This document shows positions 7,195 to 15,414 of a stretch of DNA of 64,000 nt, piece by piece. The DNA is from Elusimicrobiota bacterium (GTDB lineage Bacteria; Elusimicrobiota; Elusimicrobia; UBA1565; UBA9628). Under the pieces are notes generated by a model. The model did not search any database. It was given only the letters and a program-made list of their open reading frames with translations, and had not been told where the DNA came from. The stretch spans positions 1 to 64,000 of the forward strand of contig JACPFR010000056.1 of assembly GCA_016182905.1 (NCBI GenBank), read 5' to 3'. The first letter of the stretch is position 1, and every line of letters starts with the position of its first letter. A program made the translations under genes and the position numbers.

Positions 7195-8042
7195 GAGGCC
7201 CTCGGGGACTTCTCCCGCGTCCGATGGGAATCGGCGGCGTCCAGTAAATTCGAAAACAGCGTCCGGCAGCCGGCGTCCTCGCCGCGGCGGCCGGCGAATT
7301 TTCCCAGGCAGATTCTCCAGGCCGGGCAGAAGGCGCACGCGCTTCGCTGGAGGAAGGGTTCTTGCCAAACGGCCAGGGCGGCCTGGTATTCGTCGTTTTG
7401 CGAGATCGATCCGAGCGAGCTCACTCCCTGCGCGATGAATTCGCCCCGTAAAAGTGCCGCGTGATTCAAGGCGATATTCTCGTTTTCGTCGATATGCAGG
7501 TATCGCCGGGGGTTTTCGAAATAGACCGAATCAAAATCCATGGGCGTCCGGGGATCATAATGCGACATGACGTGATGAAACGGCTCGATAGTTCCGCGGC
7601 CGGCCCGCCCGTAGACCGAGTAATGCATGAGGTCGTCCAACGCGTCCCAGTCGAGCTCCTCGGCCTCGAAAGTCAGCCCGCAATCGATCCCCAACGAGGC
7701 CAGAATCCTCGATTCGCGGATTCCCTCAGGGCTGGCCGGGGAGAATACACGGATATTCAGCTCCTTCAGCAGCGCAAGGCGCTCCGTGAGCTCGTTGAAC
7801 GGACCGAGGCCGGCGACATGGAGCGCGATTGGGATCTCGCGCCAGTCTTCGTCGAAAGGGACCCCCGTCAATGACTCTTTCCGGCTTGAGAGCAGCACGG
7901 CGTGCAGCTTGTTGCGCGCGTTCGCCAGGCGATCGATCTCCCGGATCCAGCCGGCGTCATCGGTCCGCACGACAAGCGCTTTCCGCTCGATCCTCGAGAT
8001 CAGCGCCTCATCGCACGGGCAGACCAGAATATGGTCACTCAT
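7182..8042 (-). CDS. Pseudo-radical-SAM/SPASM-like partner protein
   Basis: This 286-residue protein sits between the two radical SAM genes and overlaps both. Its middle looks like a TIM-barrel radical SAM core (LKELNIRVFSPASPEGIRES, LASLGIDCGLTFE) but it lacks any CxxxCxxC. The C-terminal region keeps a SPASM-like strand (YLHIDENENIALNH) and a cysteine set CAFCPAWRIC followed by a further Cys, enough for one auxiliary cluster. Pseudo-radical-SAM proteins accompany some peptide-modification systems. It may be a substrate-binding or electron-transfer subunit. The assignment rests on pattern only. Confidence 0.6.
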   Translation of the reverse strand: MSDHILVCPCDEALISRIERKALVVRTDDAGWIREIDRLANARNKLHAVLLSSRKESLTGVPFDEDWREIPIALHVAGLGPFNELTERLALLKELNIRVFSPASPEGIRESRILASLGIDCGLTFEAEELDWDALDDLMHYSVYGRAGRGTIEPFHHVMSHYDPRTPMDFDSVYFENPRRYLHIDENENIALNHAALLRGEFIAQGVSSLGSISQNDEYQAALAVWQEPFLQRSACAFCPAWRICLGKFAGRRGEDAGCRTLFSNLLDAADSHRTREKSPRASCRP

Positions 8043-9030
8043 CCGGATAGGCGCTCGCCAGGCGCACCTTGGGCTCGTTCATGAAATGCGTCAAGTTGTG
8101 CGCCAGACATCCGCCGGCGCAAAGCCCGTTGTCGCGATGCTTGCAGGCGTCGCACTCCTCGAATATCCCGCCCGCCTCGACCCTCATGGAGCGGTGCATC
8201 TCCGAGAAAAACTCATAAATGTCCGCGATGGAGTCGAACTCATAGAGTGATTTCTTTTGATAATTGGAAGTGGCGAAGCACGACCAGACGCTCATGTCCG
8301 GGCCAATGTCGAACGCCGGGCTGCAGCCGAAGTTCAGCCGCCCGCCGTTTAATTTGTAGAGGCGCCCCAGCTGCTCCTCGCTGAAGAGGCATAGCGGCAT
8401 CCCGCAGTCGAGAAGCGGCATGATGCCGAAACTCTCGAATTTTGGGATGAGCGCCACGAGACGCCCCGCCATTTCGCGCATATCCTCGATCTTCACGTGC
8501 TGATTATAGTCCCGGCCTGGTATCGGATGCGCCAGTCCCAGGCGAACGTGACGCTTCAAGCCGAATTGATTTATCAATTGGAACAGGAAGTCGAGCTCGA
8601 AATCGGGACGATAGATGTTGAATCCAGCGCTGGTCAGGCGGCCGAGGGAGCCGAGGAATCTCTTGATGCGTCCGGATTCCGCGGCAGTGGAAATCCCGGG
8701 GTCGTTGATGTTGCAGACGATGGACAGCCGCTCCGGGTCTCGGCCGCCCAGATGGCGCGCCGCCTCTCCCAGCGTTTTCTCCGAGAGTATGCCGCTCGTG
8801 AAGACATTCACGTGAAGGTCCCTCTTGAGCAAATACAGGATGAACTCAACGGAATGCGGATGTAGAAAGGGCTCGCCGCCGAGAAGCGCGACATTTTTTT
8901 CGCCGGATGCTTCCGCGAGATCGGCGATATAGATCAGGTTCTCCCAGCTCAAGACGTCCTCCGGGGCGGAGTCGTCCATATGCTTCTTGGCGAAGCAATA
9001 GGGACAGGAGCGCACGCATTTTTGCGTCAA
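8035..9030 (-). CDS. Radical SAM enzyme with C-terminal Cys cluster
   Basis: This is the first gene of the operon. TQKCVRSCPYCFAKKHM gives the CxxxCxxC cluster motif, followed by NVALLGGEPFLHP. The C-terminal part has FGCSP, WSCFA and CDACKHRDNGLCAGGC, consistent with one or two auxiliary iron-sulfur clusters. The start is uncertain. TTG 9030 gives 331 residues, but the frame stays open to 9093 with residues IPNILL just before the first motif, and homologues usually have about 5-10 residues there. A non-ATG start slightly upstream is possible. It overlaps the next gene by 8 bp. Confidence 0.85.
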   Translation of the reverse strand: MTQKCVRSCPYCFAKKHMDDSAPEDVLSWENLIYIADLAEASGEKNVALLGGEPFLHPHSVEFILYLLKRDLHVNVFTSGILSEKTLGEAARHLGGRDPERLSIVCNINDPGISTAAESGRIKRFLGSLGRLTSAGFNIYRPDFELDFLFQLINQFGLKRHVRLGLAHPIPGRDYNQHVKIEDMREMAGRLVALIPKFESFGIMPLLDCGMPLCLFSEEQLGRLYKLNGGRLNFGCSPAFDIGPDMSVWSCFATSNYQKKSLYEFDSIADIYEFFSEMHRSMRVEAGGIFEECDACKHRDNGLCAGGCLAHNLTHFMNEPKVRLASAYPDE

Positions 9031-9110
9031 TAAAATATTAGGAATGGCGCGGCATCCTTGCGATCGGCTTACCCTCGGCCTGCTTCCCGGACGCTACGGT
9101 CGGGCATGGC

Positions 9111-9581
9111 CTAACTGTTGAAAAAAGAGTCGGCGGCAACTTTGGCGAGCTCTTGAAGGTCCGCCTCCGCGCCGGCCAGCCCCGCTATATCGGCGGAATC
9201 CCCCGACGACTTCGCGAACGCTTCTCGCCGGTGCCGCAGCCCCGCGGCCTTCGCCGCGGCGAGGCGGGCGAGCGCTTTCCCCTTCGCTTCGGCGTCTAGC
9301 GCCGTCTTTAAAGCGTCCTTCGTGGATTTCTCGGCCGTGTCGGCGCGCCGCTCGGCCTTGGCGGCCTGCTCCCGGTGCACCTCTCGGCCGAAAAGGAAGC
9401 CGGCGGCGGCGAACGCGATCGCCTCGACGCTTCCGAACAGATAAATCGCTCTTGTCCACGTTCTTTCATCGGCCGTGCCGGTTATCTGCAGCATGTGCCG
9501 GAGCACGAGCCCAAAAGCCGCCAGCACGGCGATAGCCCCGACGAGAAGGACGGGGGTCCATTTTCCATTGGCGTCGTCCAT
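9111..9581 (-). CDS. Two-helix membrane protein with coiled-coil tail
   Basis: This 156-residue protein is not a family I recognise. It has transmembrane segments at about residues 9-29 and 45-65, then an Ala/Lys/Glu/Arg-rich stretch (about 70-130) likely to form a cytoplasmic coiled coil, ending DSFFNS. It lies 80 nt upstream of the radical SAM operon on the same strand. It could be its first cistron, although no clear linkage is visible. Confidence 0.6.
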   Translation of the reverse strand: MDDANGKWTPVLLVGAIAVLAAFGLVLRHMLQITGTADERTWTRAIYLFGSVEAIAFAAAGFLFGREVHREQAAKAERRADTAEKSTKDALKTALDAEAKGKALARLAAAKAAGLRHRREAFAKSSGDSADIAGLAGAEADLQELAKVAADSFFNS

Positions 9582-9726
9582 GTTTAAAAGATCGCTTCCA
9601 TCGCCCCTGCTCGTGGTAATTTTTGTGATTTCGTTCTATCATTAAATCCGATGGCGGACGGATGGGCAATCCTCTTTCACGCCTCGAATGAGAAGACCGG
9701 CGCTGGAGAGACCGAGGGTGGACGCG
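9582..9726. other. Intergenic stretch, no gene seen
   Basis: This 145-bp gap between two minus-strand genes has an AT-rich half (about 9600-9650) that could hold the promoter for the membrane protein at 9581. I could not assign convincing -35 and -10 elements. Short open frames here match nothing recognisable. Confidence 0.4.
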
Positions 9727-11076
9727 TTAAGCGACGTCGAGGGAGGAGATGCGGAAGGTGGGGGCGCCGAGGGAGCCTTGGAAGGTGAGGTCGGAGGCGA
9801 CGCCGTCGACGCGGGACAGGAGGTCGAGGAGGCTGCCGGAGATCATGGCGCCTTTGACGGGGCGGGCGACTCGCCCTTTCTCGATGGACAGGCCGGAGAC
9901 GCCGACGGAGAAGGCGCCCGAGACGGGGTCCACCATGTGCATGCCGAGCACCTCGGCGACGAGGAGGCCCGACTTCGTGTCCGCGATGAGGGCCTCGCGC
10001 GTCGCCGCGCCGGGAGCGAGGTAGAGGTTCGACGCGCCGGGGCCGGGCAGGCCGGCGTAGGAGTCGCGGAAGGCGCAGCCGTTCGAGGGCAGGCCTTCCC
10101 GGGCCGCGGTGAACGCGTCGTGGAAGAAGCCGCGAAGGACGCCCGCCTCGATCATCGCCTTGTCGCGGGTGGGCACGCCCTCGTCGTCGAATCGGCTCGA
10201 CCCCAGGCCGCCGGGGCGGCGGGGATCGTCGCGCAGGGTGACGAGCGGGGAGGCGACCGTCTTGCCGAGCTTGCCGGCCAGCAGCGAGCGTCCGCCCTGG
10301 ACCTCGTCGGCCGAGAGCAGCTCGGCCAACAGCTCGAGGAATTCCCCCGCGACCCAAGGCTCGAAGAGGATCGCGCGCTTGCCGGCCTTGACGCGGCGGG
10401 CGCCGAGCAAAGACGACGCGCGCAGGCCCGCCTCGCGGCCGGCGGCGGCGAAGTCGAGGGACGACGCGCGCCGCTCGGCGCGATAACCCTCGCCGAGCTG
10501 GACCTCGGCCCCGTCCTCGGCGGCGACGACGAGGGAGACGCTCGCCGAGCCGCCGCGCTCGCCGGCGAGCAGGCCGCTCGTGCCGGCGACGACGACGGAC
10601 CCGCGGCTCTCCGCGTACTCGACGCGCATGACCTTGGCCACGCGCGGGGACGCGAGCGCGGCCGCTTCGGCCTCGCGCAGGCGCTCCTCGACCTTCTCCC
10701 ACGGGGCGGTGAACAGCGCCTCGTCCCACAGGGTCCCGGGCAGGGCGTCGTCACCGGGGGCGGGCTGGGGGCCGGGGAGGACGCGGCGGGGGTCGGGTTC
10801 GGCGTGAGGCAGCTGCTCGAGGGCACGAGCGTATAATTCCTTTATAGCCTCGAGGTCCGCGCCCCCGGCCGCGGCGAAGCCGACGCGGCCGTCGCGCACC
10901 ACGCGCACCCCGGCGCCCGCGTTCTCCGAGGCCTCGACGCCGTCGCGCTCGCCCTCCCGCCGGGACACGGAGCGCGCCTCGCCGCTCGACAGGAAGACCT
11001 CGGCCTGGGTCTCGGCGGAGCGGGACCGCATCCAGGCGACGGAATCACGCGCCAGCTGCTCGAGGTCGGCACTCAT
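9727..11076 (-). CDS. pmbA: TldD/PmbA family protein (PmbA/TldE-type)
   Basis: This 449-residue protein matches the PmbA (TldE) half of the TldD/TldE metalloprotease. The N-terminal domain includes GAGVRVVRDGRVGFAA, and the C-terminal domain has ISGSLLDLLSRVDGVASD and GAPTFRISSLDVA. TldD/E heterodimers trim peptides such as microcin B17 precursor and CcdA; TldE itself lacks the zinc motif. No tldD is in the window. It is the last gene of the long minus-strand run. A TldD/E-type protease not far from a candidate peptide-modification operon is suggestive, but they are separate units. Confidence 0.85.
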   Translation of the reverse strand: MSADLEQLARDSVAWMRSRSAETQAEVFLSSGEARSVSRREGERDGVEASENAGAGVRVVRDGRVGFAAAGGADLEAIKELYARALEQLPHAEPDPRRVLPGPQPAPGDDALPGTLWDEALFTAPWEKVEERLREAEAAALASPRVAKVMRVEYAESRGSVVVAGTSGLLAGERGGSASVSLVVAAEDGAEVQLGEGYRAERRASSLDFAAAGREAGLRASSLLGARRVKAGKRAILFEPWVAGEFLELLAELLSADEVQGGRSLLAGKLGKTVASPLVTLRDDPRRPGGLGSSRFDDEGVPTRDKAMIEAGVLRGFFHDAFTAAREGLPSNGCAFRDSYAGLPGPGASNLYLAPGAATREALIADTKSGLLVAEVLGMHMVDPVSGAFSVGVSGLSIEKGRVARPVKGAMISGSLLDLLSRVDGVASDLTFQGSLGAPTFRISSLDVA

Positions 11077-11083
11077 GCGGGTG

Positions 11084-11302
11084 TCAGCGGCCCAGCGAGG
11101 ACCAGCCCGTGTACAGGAACAGGAAGGACACCAGCAGGAAGAACATGCCCCACTTCTTGCGCTCGAGGGCGATGTAGGCGTCGTTGAGCAGGTAGTCGCG
11201 CAGGACCGCGTTCATGCGCTCGATGAGGTCCGGGCGGTACAGGTAGCCCAGGCCGAGGACGCCGCTGAGCAGGCCGATGACGATCTTGAGCGTGGGGGTC
11301 AT
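11084..11302 (-). CDS. Small membrane protein, 72 residues
   Basis: It starts MTPTLKIVIGLLSGVLGLGY and has two hydrophobic segments, about 5-21 and 50-67, separated by a charged loop. The ATG overlaps the end of pth by 4 bp and pmbA starts 7 nt after its stop, so it is translationally linked to both. I do not recognise the family and propose no function. Confidence 0.65.
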   Translation of the reverse strand: MTPTLKIVIGLLSGVLGLGYLYRPDLIERMNAVLRDYLLNDAYIALERKKWGMFFLLVSFLFLYTGWSSLGR

Positions 11303-11859
11303 GCAGCGGGATTATAGCGGTTCATGGCCATGTCGATGCCGTTCTCGCGAACGACCCCGACGGCCTCGGCCGCGGTGGCGAGAACGGCGTCCAGTTCGTT
11401 TTCTTCGCTTTTATTGAATTTTCCCAGAACAAAATTCGTCGCGCTTACCTTCTCCGGCTGAGGCCCGATGCCGATGCGAAGCCTCGATATGTTCTCCGTT
11501 CCAAAGTGCGAGATGATGGACTTCATGCCGTTCTGACCGCCCGCGGATCCGTTCTTCCGGATACGGATCTTGCCGAGAGGGATGGCGAGCTCGTCATAGA
11601 CGATCAATATATCCTCCAGCGCGATGTTGTGGTAGGCGGCGAACTTCTGCACGAACTCTCCGGAGAGGTTCATGAAGGTCATCGGCTTGGCGACCCACAG
11701 GTCGCCGCTCTTGGCGGCGATGCCCAGTCCTTTAAAATCCTTCCAAAAAGAGTCCGCCTCGCCGACCAAGCGGTCGGCGAGGCGGAAGCCCACGTTGTGG
11801 CGCGTCTTCTCGTACTCCGGGCCCGGGTTGCCGAGGCCGACGACGAGCTTAAGCGCCAC
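11299..11859 (-). CDS. pth: Peptidyl-tRNA hydrolase
   Basis: This enzyme releases peptides from prematurely dissociated peptidyl-tRNA. It has 186 residues, the usual size. Motifs are VVGLGNPGPEYEKTRHNVGF (with the catalytic His), KPMTFMNLSG and DELAIPLGKIRIR, then GGQNGMKSI. It lies 12 nt after rplY. The order prs-rplY(ctc)-pth is conserved in many bacteria, which supports the call. Confidence 0.96.
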   Translation of the reverse strand: MALKLVVGLGNPGPEYEKTRHNVGFRLADRLVGEADSFWKDFKGLGIAAKSGDLWVAKPMTFMNLSGEFVQKFAAYHNIALEDILIVYDELAIPLGKIRIRKNGSAGGQNGMKSIISHFGTENISRLRIGIGPQPEKVSATNFVLGKFNKSEENELDAVLATAAEAVGVVRENGIDMAMNRYNPAA

Positions 11860-11871
11860 CGAAGGAAAGGG

Positions 11872-12603
11872 CTACTTGCCTTCCTTCTTGGGTTCCTTCT
11901 TGGCGTCGGCGGCCGGAGCGCCGGGCTTCGCCGCTTCCTTGATGACCTTGCCTTCCTCGTCCTTCTTGCCCTTCGTGGAGGCGGATTCGGGCTCGGCGGG
12001 GACGGCGCCTTCGACGACGGCGCCGGCGACGGGCTCAGCGACGACCTCGACCTTGGCGAGGACGATGCGGATGATGGCGGCGTCCGCGGCGTCGAGGACT
12101 TCGATGCCTTCGGCCAACGAGAGGTCCTTGACGAGGATGCCCTGGTGAAGCTCGAGCTTGGAGACGTCGACGTCGATGTGCTGCGGAATGGCCGTGGGCA
12201 GCGCCTTGATGCGCAGCTCGCGCATGTCGATGGACATCATGCCGCCGGAGGTCTTGACGCCGGGCGCCTCGCCGACGACGTTCAGCGGGACCTTCGCCTC
12301 GATCTTCTGGGTCAGCGAGATGCGCTGGAAGTCGGCGTGCACGGGCCGGTCGGTGACCGGGTGCCGCTGCAGCTCCTTGACGATGACGGTCTCCTCGCCC
12401 TTGGCGTGCTTCAGGCGCAGGATGGCGTTCGCGCCGCCCTTGCGGCGGGCCGCCATGAGATCCTTCTCGGACAGCGCGACGCTGATCGGAGCTTTCTCGC
12501 CTCCGTACACGACGGCCGGGATGCGGGATTCGGCGCGCAGGGACGAGAGCGCCTTCTTGGTGCCCTTCTCGGCGCGGACTTCGACGTTCAGCGTGATTTC
12601 CAT
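11872..12603 (-). CDS. rplY: Ribosomal protein bL25, long (CTC) form
   Basis: It binds 5S rRNA. It has 243 residues: an N-terminal L25 domain (about 1-95, with IPAVVYGGEKAPISV and HADFQRI) and a C-terminal CTC/TL5 beta domain (about 100-190). An Ala/Lys/Glu-rich tail ends KKEPKKEGK. The tail is longer than in typical CTC proteins and is probably disordered. It lies between prs and pth, the conserved position. Confidence 0.94.
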   Translation of the reverse strand: MEITLNVEVRAEKGTKKALSSLRAESRIPAVVYGGEKAPISVALSEKDLMAARRKGGANAILRLKHAKGEETVIVKELQRHPVTDRPVHADFQRISLTQKIEAKVPLNVVGEAPGVKTSGGMMSIDMRELRIKALPTAIPQHIDVDVSKLELHQGILVKDLSLAEGIEVLDAADAAIIRIVLAKVEVVAEPVAGAVVEGAVPAEPESASTKGKKDEEGKVIKEAAKPGAPAADAKKEPKKEGK

Positions 12604-12625
12604 GACTCTATTACTCTCCTGTGTC

Positions 12626-13648
12626 TTAAACGAACAAAGCGCTGATGGACTTGCCCTGATGATTCCGCGCGATCGCCTCGCCCATGAGGGGCGCGATCGA
12701 CAGGACCGTCAGTTTCCCCCCGGCCAGCGCATGGACCGGGATCGAATCGGTGAGGATCATCTCCTCGAGAGACGACTTGGCGATCAAGTCGTGGGCGGCG
12801 CCGGACAGGACGCCGTGGACGCAGGCGGCGTAGACCTTCAGCGCGCCGTTCTCGCGGATCTTGTCGGCGACCTTGCACAGCGTGCCGCCGGTGTCCACCA
12901 TGTCGTCGAGGATGAAGCAGTTCTTGCCCTTCACGTCGCCGATGATGTTGTAGACCGAGGCCTCGTTCGGGCGCGGGCGCCGCTTGTCGATGATGCAGAG
13001 CTGGGCGTTGAGGCGCTTGGCGAACGCGCGGGCGCGCTCGACGCCGCCGACGTCGGGCGACACGACGACGAGGTTCTTGAGCGCCTTCTTCTTCACGTAG
13101 TCGATGATGATCGGCGCGGCGTAGAGGTGGTCGACGGGGATGTCGAAGAAGCCCTGGATCTGGGCGGCGTGCAGGTCCATCGTGATGACGCGGTTCGCGC
13201 CGGACTCGACGATGAGGTTCGCGACGAGCTTCGAGGTGATCGGCATGCGCGGCGCGGTCTTGCGGTCGGCGCGCGCGTAGCCGTAGTAGGGCATGACGGC
13301 GGTGATGCGCCCCGCCGACGCGCGGCGCAGCGCGTCGATCATGATCAGGAGCTCCATCAGGTTCTCGTTCGTCGGACGGCAGGTCGGCTGGATGACGTAG
13401 CAGTCGGCGCCGCGGACGTTCTCCTCGATCTGGAGGTTGATCTCGCCGTCGGCGAAGCGTCCGACGTGGGTCTTGCCCAGCGGCACGCCGAGATACTTGG
13501 CGATGTCGTCGGCAAGGGGCCGATTGGCGTTTCCGGAGAACACCTTGAGGCCCCGCAGGGTCTTGAGGCCCTCCATGGGGAGCGGCTTCTCCACGAACTT
13601 ATGTGACGCCATCCGCGCCTCCGCCTTCTCCGGGGATTTGATCGCCAT
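12626..13648 (-). CDS. prs: Ribose-phosphate pyrophosphokinase
   Basis: It makes PRPP from ribose 5-phosphate and ATP for nucleotide, His and Trp synthesis. Signatures are [35 protein letters not shown] and the PRPP loop [12 protein letters not shown]. From the first ATG it is 340 residues, about 25 longer than usual. Homology begins near [19 protein letters not shown], so an internal Met at residue 13 or 25 may be the true start. The gap to glmU is 1 nt. Confidence 0.95.
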   Translation of the reverse strand: MAIKSPEKAEARMASHKFVEKPLPMEGLKTLRGLKVFSGNANRPLADDIAKYLGVPLGKTHVGRFADGEINLQIEENVRGADCYVIQPTCRPTNENLMELLIMIDALRRASAGRITAVMPYYGYARADRKTAPRMPITSKLVANLIVESGANRVITMDLHAAQIQGFFDIPVDHLYAAPIIIDYVKKKALKNLVVVSPDVGGVERARAFAKRLNAQLCIIDKRRPRPNEASVYNIIGDVKGKNCFILDDMVDTGGTLCKVADKIRENGALKVYAACVHGVLSGAAHDLIAKSSLEEMILTDSIPVHALAGGKLTVLSIAPLMGEAIARNHQGKSISALFV

Positions 13649-13649
13649 A

Positions 13650-15038
13650 TCAGGTCTTGTTCACCTGGCGGGCGCGCGCGATCGCGAGAGCCTCGTCGGG
13701 GACGTCCTCGGTCACGGTCGAGCCGGCGGCGACCTTCGCCCCGCGCCCGACCTTCACCGGCGCGATCAGGTTCACGTTGGAGCCGATGAACGCCTTCGCG
13801 CCGATCGTCGTCTTGTGCTTCTCCTTGCCGTCGTAGTTGCAGGTGATCGTGCCCGCGCCGATGTTGACGTCCTCGGCGATGTCGGCGTCGCCGATGTAGG
13901 AGAGGTGGTTGACCTTGGAGCCGAAGCCGATCCTCGACGCCTTGACCTCGGTGAAGTTGCCGACGCGCGCGCGGGGCCCGATCGTGGACTCCGGGCGGAT
14001 GTGGGCGAACGGCCCGACCGAGGTCTTCTCGAGCAGGCGCGACTGGATCACGTAGGAGAAGCGGACCTCGCACTCGTTGCCGATCTGGGTGTCCTCGATG
14101 TGCGTGTAGGGCCCGATGCGGCACATGCGGCCGATCTTCGTGTGGCCGCGCAGGATGGTGCCGGGGTAGATGACCGTGTCCTGGCCGATCTCGACGTCGG
14201 CGTCGACGTGCGTGGACTGCGGGTCGCGGATCGTGACGCCGGAGATCATCAGCCTCTCCAACATGCGCTTGTTCAATACGCGCTCGGCGGTGGAGAGCTG
14301 GGCGCGGTTATTGATGCCCTGGATCTCCTCGGAGTTCGAGGACGTGTACGCGTGGATGCGCCCGCCCTTGCCGCGGATGGCCTCCATCACGTCGGTCAGG
14401 AAGTGCTCCTTCTTCGGGCCCTTGGCGCCGATCTCCTTGAGGCCCTGCACGAGGGCGTCGACCTCGAAGCAGTACGCGCCCGAGTTGACCTCGGTGAGCG
14501 CGAGTTCCTTCGGGGAAGCGACGCTTTCCTCGACGATGCGCTGCACCTCGCCGAGGGCGCCGCGCACGATGCGGCCGTAGCCCTTCGGGTTCTGCAGGCG
14601 CGCCGTCAGGAGCGTGGCCTGCCCCTTGAGCTGCTCATGGGTCAGATAGAGGTTGTAGATGGATTCGTAAGTGAGCAGCGGCGTGTCGCCGCACATCACC
14701 ATCGCGGTCTTGAACTTCTTCAGGTATGGAAGCGCCTCGAGGACGGCGTTGCCGGAGCCCATCTGCTTCTTCTGGTGGATCATCTGCAGCGGACGGGCGA
14801 TGCCGACGGACTTGAGCATCTCCATCGACGCGTCCTTGACCTGGCCGGCCTCATGGCCGACGACGACGCCGATCGAGCCCGGCTTGAGGGCGTTGGCGAT
14901 GCGCAGGACGTAGAACAGCATGGGGCGTCCGCCGACGTGGTGCAGAACCTTCGGGATGGTGGATTCCATCCGGGTGCCCTGACCCGCGGCGAGGATCAGC
15001 ACGCACAGCTGGCCTTGGCCCTTTTTCGTCGCGCTCAT
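13650..15038 (-). CDS. glmU: Bifunctional GlmU uridyltransferase/acetyltransferase
   Basis: It makes UDP-GlcNAc from GlcN-1-P in two steps, for peptidoglycan and lipid A. It has 462 residues. The N-terminal pyrophosphorylase domain has [20 protein letters not shown]. The C-terminal left-handed beta helix carries the hexapeptide repeats, with [17 protein letters not shown] and [17 protein letters not shown]. It sits 22 nt after tRNA-Gln. GlmM and GlmS are at 30771 and 28177, so the whole UDP-GlcNAc route is in this window. Confidence 0.97.
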   Translation of the reverse strand: MSATKKGQGQLCVLILAAGQGTRMESTIPKVLHHVGGRPMLFYVLRIANALKPGSIGVVVGHEAGQVKDASMEMLKSVGIARPLQMIHQKKQMGSGNAVLEALPYLKKFKTAMVMCGDTPLLTYESIYNLYLTHEQLKGQATLLTARLQNPKGYGRIVRGALGEVQRIVEESVASPKELALTEVNSGAYCFEVDALVQGLKEIGAKGPKKEHFLTDVMEAIRGKGGRIHAYTSSNSEEIQGINNRAQLSTAERVLNKRMLERLMISGVTIRDPQSTHVDADVEIGQDTVIYPGTILRGHTKIGRMCRIGPYTHIEDTQIGNECEVRFSYVIQSRLLEKTSVGPFAHIRPESTIGPRARVGNFTEVKASRIGFGSKVNHLSYIGDADIAEDVNIGAGTITCNYDGKEKHKTTIGAKAFIGSNVNLIAPVKVGRGAKVAAGSTVTEDVPDEALAIARARQVNKT

Positions 15039-15060
15039 TTCATTTTCCTCGAAATCTGCA

Positions 15061-15131
15061 TTCCCGGGCGTGGATTCGAACCACGAATAACGGCTTCAAA
15101 GGCCGCTGTGTTACCATTACACCACCCGGGA
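15061..15131 (-). tRNA. trnQ: tRNA-Gln (anticodon TTG)
   Basis: The 71-nt cloverleaf reads 5' to 3' on the minus strand. The acceptor stem TCCCGGG/CCCGGGA has 7 perfect pairs. The D stem is GTGT/ACAC, the anticodon stem GCGGC/GCCGT with loop CTTTGAA, and the T arm CGTGG-TTCGAAT-CCACG. Anticodon TTG reads CAA/CAG. CCA is not encoded; the discriminator is A. Its first 15 nt are also the end of spoVG, so both must come from one transcript. Confidence 0.96.
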
Positions 15132-15410
15132 GTCTGCCTTGTTCCCTGCAGCGGCCTGGAGAACCTCCCGCTCGTAGCAGGCGAACACTTTGCTCTCCAG
15201 AAACGACCTGAATTCGACGGTGATCGGATGCGCCACGTCCTTGAAGCTGCCGTCGGGCATCTTCCGGGACGGCATGCAGAGTATGAGCCCTTTGTCGCTC
15301 GCGATCACTTTCATATTGCGGACCACGAAGCAGTGGTCGAACGTGACGGTGGCGAACGCCTTGAGCTTGTCCTCGTTGCGCAGGTGGACGCGGATTTCCG
15401 TGATCTCCAA
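15117..15410 (-). CDS. spoVG: SpoVG family RNA-binding regulator
   Basis: This 97-residue protein shows the family pattern: MEITEIRVHLRNEDKLKAFA, VTFDHCFVVRNMKVI, LILCMPSRKMPDGSF and DVAHPITVEFR. SpoVG proteins are small site-specific nucleic-acid-binding regulators that are widespread outside spore formers. It lies 4 nt after ispE and ahead of glmU, the same neighbourhood as in Firmicutes. Its last codons and TAA stop lie inside tRNA-Gln, the stop falling in the D arm. Confidence 0.93.
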   Translation of the reverse strand: MEITEIRVHLRNEDKLKAFATVTFDHCFVVRNMKVIASDKGLILCMPSRKMPDGSFKDVAHPITVEFRSFLESKVFACYEREVLQAAAGNKADSRVV

Positions 15411-15414
15411 GATT

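Noticed and set aside
4891-9030. Canonical His-Xaa-Ser (HxsABCD) system
   Set aside because: The small protein has only four irregular motifs, no protein resembles HxsD, and a glycosyltransferase is present; similarity to the Hxs system is by analogy only.
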